Positions 1-11,200 of a stretch of 64,000 nt of DNA are shown in pieces. Position numbers and translations under genes: made by a program. The DNA comes from Enoplolaimus lenunculus (lineage: Eukaryota; Nematoda; Enoplea; Enoplida; Thoracostomopsidae), in assembly GCA_030248215.1 (NCBI GenBank), contig JASANG010003973.1, positions 62,001 through 126,000 of the forward strand. Direction: 5' to 3'. How positions within the stretch are numbered: position 1 is the stretch's first letter; each line of letters starts with the position of its first letter. Below the pieces are notes generated by a model, which ran no database searches, was not told the origin of the DNA, and was given only the letters and a program-made list of their open reading frames with translations.

Positions 1-93
1 ATATTCACATGGCCAAGAAAAAGGTAAACTCTAGATAAGAACTTGTATGGAAACTAAATTTGTAAATCTTGTATATTTTTCTCTTGTGTATCA

Positions 94-720
94 TTGGTTC
101 TATACCTAATATTGACTAGTTCAGGTAGTGTTCGATCTACCCAACATCATACCATTTTTCGTCTACCAATATGCCAAACAACGAATGCTAGAATTCTACC
201 TATTTCTGTTACGTTTTATTGGAAAAGAGAACTTTCAATCAAGTCAAATGGACACTGGCAGCTTCTACTTTGCAGCAAGCAACGCCGACCTAGTTTCATG
301 CATAGATGACTTGAATACTCGTGAAAAATTTTTGGAACAGCTTTCACAATACATATTACAAAGTGAATATTCACAACGGACTCCTGATCTTTTTAAATTG
401 GAGTGGAGTGGAGACGGAATGATTGCACTAAACTCAAAAACTTATTATGGTTTGACTAGTGATGGTCATAAAAAGGTATCAAGCAAAGTATTATCAAAGG
501 TAACTAATAATATAACAAAACTGATGTTTATGGGATGTACTGAAAACAAAAGAGAAGAGAGGTGGAACAAACTACGGATTCAGACTGAAAAACAATGATA
601 TGATGCAGTACAAACAAGATAAAGACAGTATAACTTATTTCTATCCAAAAAGATTGTACTTGAGGAAGGAATATCTACAGAACCATTGCTGATTTGATGT
701 AATAAATGTTGAACATTGTG
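94..720 (+). mobile_element. Fossil of a virus-like / Polinton-type DNA polymerase B element (C-terminal part)
   Basis: A plus-strand coding-like stretch, clearest at about 128-598, resembles the C-terminal end of large invertebrate ORFs that carry a family-B (organellar/viral type) DNA polymerase domain. Recognisable words are GDGMIALNSKTYYG and the Ser/Lys-rich segment after it. Related but decayed sequence can be followed to about 715. The element is broken, with at least two breaks in the visible part, and its upstream part lies outside the window. No capsid, protease or integrase sequence and no terminal repeats were seen, so assignment to Polintons rather than another polymerase-B element is inference. 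It looks old. Confidence 0.45.
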
Positions 721-950
721 GCGTTTACTAGTGAACGTATTACTTGAAAACCTGAGCGAATAGAGGATAAAATGAAGGTGACAAGACAAACGGCAGATAG
801 CCATGGCAATTGCTTTGCCACTATCAATTGTTATTAACGATAAAACTTGATTAAAATATTGATCACCTATTCGCCAACATAAACGAAACCGTGTTTATTT
901 ATTTTAAGATATTAAGTATAAATACTTTGGCGAAAAACATATTTGCTGTA

Positions 951-1103
951 ATGAATCGAGCTGAATTTGATGATGAACAATGGGAAAGAAAATACTGGGA
1001 AGCAGTTAAAGAAGTAACGGGAATAGACATGGTTGCAACCCGCAAACAAATAAAGAAAATGTGGAAAAGAAAACTTAACGCAAGAAAGAAAAAGAGTAGA
1101 TGA
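951..1103 (+). CDS. Small hypothetical ORF, 50 residues, highly charged
   Basis: I do not recognise this ORF. It starts at an ATG at 951 and encodes a short charged protein: an acidic/aromatic front (DDEQWERKYWEAVKEVTG) and a strongly basic tail (KMWKRKLNARKKKSR). It follows the polymerase-B fossil by about 230 bp on the same strand, so it could belong to that element or be chance. There are no splice signals or conserved motifs that I can name. Codon content does not separate it from background. Confidence 0.2.
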   Translation: MNRAEFDDEQWERKYWEAVKEVTGIDMVATRKQIKKMWKRKLNARKKKSR

Positions 1104-1394
1104 CTAGCATGCCATTACAACCAGCCAAGTCAGTGGGCCCACATGAAGCCTGGCGGATGTTTGGAAATGACTAATTGACATAAAACACTAAATTTTGGTT
1201 TGTGTATGCTTATTCACGATAATAAAAGACCGGTGTTCAAATACGTTCGTGCGCTTATATTGTATTAATTAAAATGAGTAGCACATGCAGTGAACGTTTA
1301 CACATTACTCTACTAAACAACATTGCCATACGAACTTAGTAAAACACTAGCTTATAAACTATTCTGATAGCATCTACCAAAGTTTTTAATATAG

Positions 1395-1508
1395 ATAAGA
1401 AAAAAGCGTATGCCTAAGCCTAAGCCTAAGCACAAAATGTCTAGAATGTAATCCTTGTCTTTTACAGACCCCCCAGAAACCGGGACGACACTAAAAGTGA
1501 TATGGGCC
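1395..1508. mobile_element. MITE family B copy (B1), right half only
   Basis: Begins in a run of CCTAAG hexamers and ends with the family-B right terminus (CTAAAAGTGATATGGGCC). The left terminus is absent. The flanking stretches 1104-1394 and 1509-2001 show no gene and no clear repeat. Confidence 0.6.
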
Positions 1509-2001
1509 GAAGTAATTATCCACTCTTGATGATACGAACCATTGTCAAGATTTTTGAAAGTGATGTTTAACTTTACCATATTGATTTTGAATGAAAACGT
1601 AGGTAATATTTCCGTCCACCCAATCATATGATTATAACTTAAATAAATTTTTGGTCCCATCATAAACCTGAACCCATGATGAAATATATGTCTTTATTTC
1701 AGTCACAAATCGCTTGAGTGGGTGGTGTATATGATTGAACATCCGTTTCAGGTGAAAATCGGCGTTCGTTTTAAACGGGAACTTAATTTTGCTTGCATTT
1801 CGTTGCAAATCGTTTAAAAATAACTCAGTTTTTTTTCAGTATGGATATGCAGTAATTGTTCGATTTAATAAGTAAAAATGACAAAATTAATCTGGTATCT
1901 TTAAAATTTTTGGCGCACACGCTATTTTGAATTTTAAAAACTGTTGCATACTTCAATTGTATTACGGACTGATATTAAGCTTCTTTAAGCTCAAAAACTT
2001 C

Positions 2002-2205
2002 GGCCAATGTCACTTTAACGGGCGTAACAGTAGATTAAGCGTATTCCTAAGCCTACGCCTAACCTAATCGTTGCACAAACGAATTCCTAACCCTAACCCT
2101 AAGCCTAAGCCTAAAAAGCCTAAGCAAAAAATGTAATCTAAAATCTAAACCTAAACTTTTGTACGCCTACCAGAAACCTGGACGCCCCTTAAAGTAACAT
2201 GGGCC
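2002..2205. mobile_element. MITE family B copy (B2), full length
   Basis: Terminal inverted repeats GGCCAATGTCACTTTAACGG and (reverse-complemented) GGCCCATGTTACTTTAAGGG bound a core of CCTAAG/CCTAACC hexamers. It lies 84 bp beyond the stop codon of the P450 gene, so it is probably in that gene's 3' UTR or just outside it. Confidence 0.75.
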
Positions 2206-2288
2206 AAAAAATAGCAGTTTAGCCTAGGCCAAACTGCTAAAATAGCAGATTGGTTTAGGCCAATTCAGTAATTGTCCTGAATACCAGT

Positions 2289-5200
2289 TTAGCCTACGAC
2301 ACTATTTAATCTTCTTGATTTTAACTCTACAAATATTCCATCTTCTGGTCTCAGAACCATATGAAGCCTACGCCGGATTTGTCCTGGTAATTGATGACTG
2401 ATTACAGTGAAGCGGCGGAGCAACCAACTCATCATCACTTTCATTTCCATCATTGCAAATCGTTGTCCTACAACTATTCCGTCATTCTATGCGTTGCACA
2501 ACGGCCCATGTGTAGAACAGAGCCGGAACAGTAGTATAAGCTTATTCCTAAGCCTAAACCTAAGCGTATAGATAAGCCTATTCCTAAGCCTAACCTATGC
2601 AAAAAATTATTCTAAAGCTAAAACTGACTCTATTATAGCCCCTCCGAAAAACGATCCGGCCCTGTTCTATACATGAGCCGAAAACCGTGTGTTACGTCGG
2701 TTACATGTTTGGCCGATGCTAAATATCGGGGGGACTACCCAGTCGTGGACTGGAAACATTGGAAACTCAGAGCCTGCGAGGCTTTAGGCATATATTATAC
2801 TTAATTACTACTATTTAATATCTTCACCATCGACTTCGGTTCCAGCAAATTTGGTTGACTTCCGACTTCTGATTTTTTTCTGCCTCGATTGTACCCTGTT
2901 TGTTCATGTATATAAGTATATACGCGGGCTAAGAGTAAAATACAAACAATACGCGTTCTGAAACCGTTCTGGGTTTAAATGTTTCCACTTGAGTTAATAC
3001 AAACCTATACAATTTCGTGGTCCTGCAGAAAACGGTACAAATGCGAATGAATGTCGACGCATACAGTTTTCAGGTAAAAACCTGTCTGGGTCAAACATTT
3101 CCGGATCTGACCAGTGGCGCGGATCTCTGTGGACCAGTGGAACTACAATGATAACCGGTGTTCCTTTAGGTACTGTTTTGCCATCTGTAACAAACACGAA
3201 TAAAAGGCATAATACCTGCAATTTTCATTGCTATTGGATTTGAATGTTGATAAATAACATTCCTGTTTAAGAGTCGGGCCAATGTCACTTTAACGGGCAT
3301 AACAGTAGATTAAGCGTATTCCTAAGCCGAATCCTAAGCGTAAGCCTGAGAAAAAATGTAGTCTAGAATGTAAGCCTACTCTTTTACAGACCCACCACAA
3401 ACCGAGGCGGTCCTAAAAGTAAACATGGGCCAACATTTGTATCATTGAAGTATATCAAATTTACAGTTTTCAGTTTTCTTTTATATTTTTATGCGTTTAC
3501 AATAAAACAAACGTTGGCCCATGTATTGAACAGGGCCGGAACGCAGTAGTATTAGCATATTCCTAAGGCAAAGCCCAAGCCTAAGCGTACCAATGAGCAT
3601 ATTCCTAAGCCTAAGCCTATAAGCGTGCCAATGAGCATATTCCTAAGCCTAAAAGCCTAAGCCTATAAGCGTGCCAATGAGCATATTCCTAAGCCTAAAA
3701 GCCTACGCCTATAAGCGTACCAATGAGCATATTCCTAAGCCTATGCCTATCCTAAGCAAAAAAGTTAGTGTAAAGCTATTTAGTGTATCATTTCGCCAAC
3801 AAACTTTATTAATGCACAAGCAGACTCGTTCAAATGAAGCCAAACCAACCTATTTTTATTGTTTCTGATAATTCACGACCATACGCTGGCACGCTTGGCG
3901 TCAACCGTAACGATTCTTTGAGGCATTGTTCCAGATATACCATTTCTTTGAGATCGTTTACCGAAACCTAAATTACGTACTATATATTTATATATATATG
4001 TATATATCTATATATGTATATATATTTATATATATACGTATATATATGTATATATATGTATATATGTATATATATTATATATATCTATATATATGTATAT
4101 ATGTATACATATATATACATATATATACATATATATATACATATATACATATATATACATATATATGATATATACACTGCAAAAAATGGTGAGTCAAATT
4201 GACTCTCTCCGAAGTAGGCTTTACGGGACTACACAAACTGAGTCAAATTCGACTCCGACAGAGTCAAATTCGACTCACTGAACGACGCGGGTGATTCGAA
4301 TTTGTCTCAGTTTGTGTGTAGTCCCGTAGAACCTATTTCGTAGAGAGTCAATTTGACTCACAATTTTTTGCAGTGTACATATACAGGCCAATGTAATAGT
4401 ACGGTTTTCTGCTCTGACTTAGGCTTAGGCTTAGTCTCAGTCTTAAGCTTACGCTATTGTTTAGGTTTAGACTCAGGTATACGCTCAGGCTTGAGCCTAA
4501 GCTTTACGCTAAAGGTTTAGATGCAGGCTTAAGTTACCTAAAAATTCGCAAGATTAAACATCACCAGCGCGCGTTGTGCTCTTGCTTGAGAGCCCCGTTT
4601 TATCTTTTAGAATATATGAGCAACGCAAAATAAAAATATGGTCAACTTGTGTTATCTGAACAAACAGCCAATTTCACTCCACCCGTATTAAAGTGAGGTG
4701 TTCATAAATTAAATTTTCGCAAAGTCCCAATTTCACGGAAAATCCCTTGCATTTTTTCGGTAGAACCAATGTCCCGAGTATTATACAAGTTTTCCAAAAT
4801 CATCTAATTTCCTAAAATCCCAAACAAAAAAGTATATTTCCTATGGTGGAATCTCAATGTCCCAAAATATCAGTTTTCTGAGTATATTTACGAATTTTCT
4901 AAAATCCAAGTTTTGTCTTGAAACTTTTTTTGTCAAAGAATATTGAAGTAACAGTTTGTAACAAATCAAAGGCGCAATTCATGCAAACCTGTGCTCAAAT
5001 TTGTGTCATTTTATAATGCCAATTTTGAACTAAACGCTAATAAGTAATGCCAACATTTGTGTAAATTTACATCTCTTTCACGGTCGCAATCGAATATTGA
5101 ATCTAATTCTTTGTGAATTTTTGCCTGTATCAACGGATAGCAACCGATCCAATGAAGACACCAGCACATTGCCATGTTTGTTGTATCATGACCCTAAATT

Positions 5201-8200
5201 TAAAAATTGTATCAAACAAATTAATATGCCTGTTCACCACTGGATTCAAATAAAAATTATATTCCCATGAAGGCTTCAGTTAAAATTTTACACATAAATC
5301 GTCCAAGGTAACCTTCGAATTTGTAACTTTAAGTCATTCACAAAAGCATACTACACTGCGAAAAATGGTGGGTCAAATTGACTCTCTGCGAAATAGACTT
5401 TTCCTGACTACAGAAACTGAGTTAAAATTCGACTCCGCCTGAGTCAAATTCGACTCAATTTCACTCTGGCGGAGTCGAAATTTGACTCAGTTTGTGTAGT
5501 CAGAAAAAGCCTATTTCGGAGAGAGTCAATTTGACTCACCATTTTTTGCAGTGCAGTAACCCGTAGTTGCACACATGTGCAACTTTCGTGACATTCTTGT
5601 TTTGAATGTTTAAAACGAATAGTTAGTAAGTAAGTCTAAGCTTAAATCTTGAAACTTACAAATCGGTATACATTTCTACGTATATACAAACATGCTAAAA
5701 CAACAAAACAGCAAAATTTAAGGTGATGTGGTATAAAGTAGTTATTGTAACCGCGCTCGGGCGGTGACTCCTGTTTTCGCCTGCGGCAGTTTTCAAGGAA
5801 TAGGTGTTGTAAAAAATAGCTTAGACCGTTTTTATTAAAATATTCTTGTTTTTTATACTCATATAATAAACTAAAATTCCAAGTTAGAATTATTTCAGAA
5901 AATACAAAATCGTTTACGCACGACGACTGATATTTCTCTGGCCTCTCCAGAGGGTACTCCCCTTGTTATTTGGTTACGGACTGTTATTTATTTTTGACCC
6001 TCGCTCCGCCACCCTTTGTTACTGATATATATCCGGTACTGCAATTATCCGTTGAATTAAACGTTTATTTGTCATCCGTCAATAGCTTGAGCGATCATGC
6101 AAGGTTATACTGAGGAATTTATACTTTCAAAATTTAAGTACGTTTTAAAGATTCCAACTCAATTTTATTTGGTCCTGGAGTCATTTATACACTATAATTA
6201 GGAATACTGACCTTCATAGACTCAAATTTGGATTTAGGGACTCTATCCGGTTACGAACTCTTATTAGGGATAAGGACTCCTATTGATTGGGACTCAAAAT
6301 GGGAACCCCTCTAATTACCCCACACCCTCTTATTCGAGTCACTACAGTATATTCATCTGAAAAAATTGAAAGCTAAATTCTATTATCTAAATAATAGAAG
6401 CTCTAAATGCCAGCAGATTTGGTTCGCAGCCGCCCTATTTGTCTATCCATCAAAAACTTGTCCATCAAACGTTAAATTATATAGTTCCGCGTGACACAAA
6501 TTGCGCTATACAGTCGATTTATATACTGAAACGGCATAAAAATGTCAATTTTTTATACCGGAACCGAAATTCCAGTTGCATACTGACGGATCAACATTTG
6601 TTTCGGCGAAATCCGGCGCGGAATACAATGCGACACAGGAAAATATAGCATTCGGAAGGAGAAAGTATGTCAGGAGAAAAAGAGGGCCCAAAAGGACCCT
6701 GGCACACCGACCAACCATGCCAGTTCATAAAAAGTTCGTGCCTTCGTTCCAATTCAGGCGAAGCATACCGTCACTCACGCTTATTAGGGTTTAGTCACGG
6801 CGAATTTTTTTCCAATCCCTAACTTTTAAGGTGTGGTGTTCAATCAAAGTACCGGCATCAACATGCAAATATCGGTATCCGTATATCGAGTATCGATTCA
6901 ACACTTAAGTATACTTTTTGTGGCCCATGTATAGAACAGGGCCGCTAACAGTATTATAAGCATATTCCTAAGCCTAAAGCCTAAGCCTAAGCCTAACCGT
7001 ATGGATGAGCCTATTCCTAAACCTAAGCCTAAGCCTAAGCCTAAGCGTATGGATGAGCCTATTCCTAAACCTAAGCCTAAGCCTAAGCCTAAGCCTAAGC
7101 GTATGGATGAGCCTATTCCTAAACCTAAGCCTAACCCTAAGCCTAAGCCTAAGCGTATAGATGAGCCTATTCCTAAGCCTAAGCCTAATCCTAAGCCTAA
7201 GCCTAAGCAAAAAAATTCGTCTAAAACTTAAATTGACTCTATTTATAGCCCCTCCGGGAAACGATCCGGCCCTGTTCTATACTTGGGCCCTTTTTGTGGG
7301 CGCTGTTGTCTAAATTATAACCTTTTTCACTATTTCAAGTATTAGCTCATTGACTTTACCTCAAACATGAATGTTGATACTTCGTGGCGAACATCGTTGA
7401 TTGTTTGCAAACTGTTGTCATACAGATCAAGCATTAGATCCAAAAACGCCCTTCGAATTTTCATACCCTGATAGTCTTCTGCCGTCTTCGGATCGGTGGT
7501 ATTCTGGCTGTCCTGCTTTCGAATGGATTGAAGCTCCGCAATCGCCTGTAAAAGAAATACAGTCGACAACCTTAAGAATGCGCATTGTCCGGATTCTTCG
7601 TGTGAACCAGTGGTCGAATTTTGTTTCCTAAGAGGGGTGGTACAGTAGACCATCCTACCGGTGGCTATTGTATAGATCAGGGTCGGAACAGTAGTATAAG
7701 CATATTCCTATAAGCGTTAGCCTAAACGTAAGCGTATGCATGAGCCTATTCCTAAGCCTAAGCCTAAGCCGAAAACTCAGTCGAAAGCTTAAACTGACTC
7801 TATTATAGCCCCTCCGGAAAACGATCCGGCCCTGTTCTGTACATGGGCCCAACCGGTTGCAGTGAAGGATTTTTCTGCTCGTAATATCGACTGTCAAGCA
7901 AGATTCAGAAAAACCGTTACCCAAATTACCATACTATAGTCATTCGAATAAGAGGGGTAATAAGAGGGAGTCCCGATTTTGAGTCTCAATCAATAGGAGC
8001 CCGTATCCCAAATAAGTCCGTAAGCGGATAGAGTCCCTAAACCATAATTAGAGACCATAAATGACAGTTATCCCTGATTGTTGTACATAATTGACTTCAG
8101 GTTCAAATAAAGTTGAGTTCGAATCTTTGAAGCATGGTTATTGAAATCTTAAGTATAACCTTACATTATCGCTCAAGCTTTTGGCACAAGAGAAACAAAC

Positions 8201-11200
8201 GTTTAATTCAATGAATAATTGCTGTACCGGATACATATCAGTAACAAAGGGTAGCGGACCGTGGGCTAAAAAATAACAGTCCGTAACCTAATAATAGGGG
8301 GTACCTTCTGGGAAGGCCAAATAAATATCAGTCCTCCCCTTTTATTCGGGAAACTACAGTATGTGTAGCAGCGGCTCTACCTCATCAGTGAAGTGTTGCA
8401 TGTAGTCGATGCTTGCGTTATGCATCCTTCCTGCTTTAGTTTTATAAAATATGGCATCAATCCAAAACCATGGTGTAATGAAACGTTTCCAAAGCGTCAA
8501 ATTATGCCTGCAATTTGACAAAAAGTAATATCTTCAGCAATTCAAGGCTATGCAGTGTCAGCAAAACAATATTGTTTGATTTCACCAGCTGACTTAGAAA
8601 TCAGAATTCTCTGACAAAGTTTTGTGTAGTACACGTACAGTTTTGAGTTAAATAGTAACAACGTCCGTTAAAGTTTGCCGCCCATACTTGAAAGGGCGTC
8701 CAGGTTTCTGGTGTGTCTATAAAAGAATACGTTTAGATTCTAGATTACATTTTTTGCTTAGGCTTAGGCTTAAGAACTCATTTTTGCACGCTTAGGCTCA
8801 AGCTTTAGGCTTTAAGGCATACGCTTAATCTACTGTTACGCCCCGTAAAGTAACATTGGCCCTATTTGCAGTGGTCAAAACACGAGTTATTTATTTATTT
8901 TAACTCGCATCTTTCACAATAAGTTTCAGTTTGGCTTAGTCGCTGAAAAAAACTGGCGCATAAAATGCCAACAAACTTGCGCAAATGGTGCTAAAATTAC
9001 ACCCTAAAACACGTTTACTTGGAAACCGCTTCGTAGTATCGGGATCCATCTTTTTGAGCGTTGATGTCCTTTCCCATCGATGTTTCTGAAGGTTTAAAAC
9101 GACAGGTTTAAACATTTACTTGATCGGCATAATTTAGTATCGCGGCTACTCTCCCATTATCCCGTAGGAAAGGGGCGCCGAGCATTATGGATCTCTGGAC
9201 AAAACCAATTCTACACGTGATTTCAGGTTACACCAGTGGCGTAAGTAAAAAGAGCCAATGTAACGAACACGGGCGAAACAGTATTATAAGTTTATTCCTA
9301 AACCTAGCCTAAGCCAAATCGTAAGTTTATGAATGAACATATTCCTAAGCCTAAGCGTAAGCCTAAGCCTAAAGTCAAGCAAAAAAATAAGTCCAAAGCT
9401 TAAGCTACTGTATCCTAGTCCTACAGCAAAGCGTTCCGCCTCTGATCTTTACATGGGCCGTAAAAAAATTTGGATTGGGGCACTTCCTGATCCGGATCCG
9501 TGTTTTTTGTTGGGCAATACGAGGTTGTTTACGAGTTCTCTTTGAGATCGGTTTGCTGGTTGAGTAACTCTTTCAGGTACAGTCTGTCTGACACATGAGA
9601 GTAAAAATTTAAGCAAATATCGCTGGCAAAGCTTGCGAAAAGCCAAAACACCACGGTCTTAACTCCGGGAAACTACTTCAGTTTGGAGCGTATTTGGATG
9701 CATTTTGGATTCAATTGAACTCCCCTCATTCAACGATAGAGGCTTCGAAACTTTAACTTGACACCACAATCGGAAACTGAGTTGGTTTGTTTCCGGAAAA
9801 ATTGAATCGACCGGAAAAAACGTTTTCCGTTGTTCCGGAAAAAACGTAAAGATTGAAAATCATTGTACTGATGCCGCAGACGCAAAAACGTTGATGGATG
9901 ATTTGTCTTTTGAAATAATGATGTTAGGATCAAATTAATATTTTATTAAGTATAATTGTTTGATAACCCATGATGATATCTCTAGTACTCCTGCTCATAC
10001 TACACTGTAAATTCCAATCAGTTTGCTAATCAATTCAGCTAGCGAATTGATTATTTCTGAATTAATATCAGTAAACATTAACTCACTCTGAGTTGAGTTG
10101 ATTTTCACTCTGAGTTGAGTTGACTCTGGGTGAGTTGACTAATTAGCTCAGAATGAATTGAATCAACTCAGGATTCTGAGTTCTGAAAGTCCTAACTCAG
10201 TCTGAGTAATTCAACTCATCCTGAGTTAAAATCAACTCGCTGAAATTTGTACAGACCTCGACGGTGCTATTCGAATAATGGCCGAACGGAACCGCTATAG
10301 TCTTTAGTGTTTATTGTCCGGACGTACAGTGTTCTTTCTCCGTACACATCCTTATTTCCCTTATATTTTGCTTTTTGGTCCCTGAGTACTTTTCGTCCGC
10401 ATTGTATTCAAAATTTTCCACAGTCCTAGAAACTCTCGGTGCCGGTGTCCAATTTTCCTTTCTTTTTTGCCGAACACATTTTTGCTAAGAATTTATTTTT
10501 CACAGCACTTTGATATTTTTCGCGCCCACGGAATGGTAGAGGGAGTTGCCCGCCGCGGTATGATTAGAGATTTCTTCCAGGGGTAGGGATGCGATAAGAT
10601 ATGAGTCTCCTAGCCCCGAAATTTATTCCTTGACAGAATTTGGTGTTCCGATATGTGGCCAATGTTACTTTTAGGGGCGTAACAGTAGATGATGCGTATT
10701 CCTAAGCCTAAGCCTAAGCCTAAGATTCCTAAAGAGCAAGCCTAAGCCTAAGCCTAAGACTAAGCAAAAAATGTAATTTAGAATCTAAACCTACTCTTTT
10801 ATATACCCACAATAACCTTGACGCCCCTTAAAGTAACATTGGCCCACGCAGCAGGCTTGATTGCCGTCTGGCAATTTTATCCAATTATTTCGTTCGGTCT
10901 TGTCAGGCCGATTTTGGGTCTGATGGTAATAATTACGCCATAAGTGCCTGCGCACTATATCCGTCCAGAGCATTAATTAGTGGAGTAGCATACCTAGACG
11001 CTGTAGCCAATCTCAATCTACCCTAAGGAGTATCCGCCAGGCAAAGGCTTTAGTCCAAGGTTATCAACCTTGTCGTAAACTACAATACACTAATTAAAAA
11101 TGATGTCGAGTGACATCTTGTAAATACTATGGTACTGCACTAATTAAATGAGTTTAAAATATATTGAATTTTTTAAACTCACCACAAATGATGTCAAGCG

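Noticed and set aside
2002-2205. True telomere or subtelomere
   Set aside because: TTAGGC runs are short, internal and always bounded by MITE ends; genes continue on both sides.
3926-4281. Three overlapping ORFs of Ile/Tyr/Met/His repeats
   Set aside because: They are translations of the TA-rich microsatellite running into MITE C1.
6974-7231. Pro-Lys and Arg-Leu repeat ORFs on opposite strands
   Set aside because: Produced by TTAGGC hexamers in MITE A3, whose unit is a multiple of three.
6922-7289. Regular repeats resembling a CRISPR array
   Set aside because: Units are contiguous with no unique spacers and lie between MITE termini in a eukaryotic intron.
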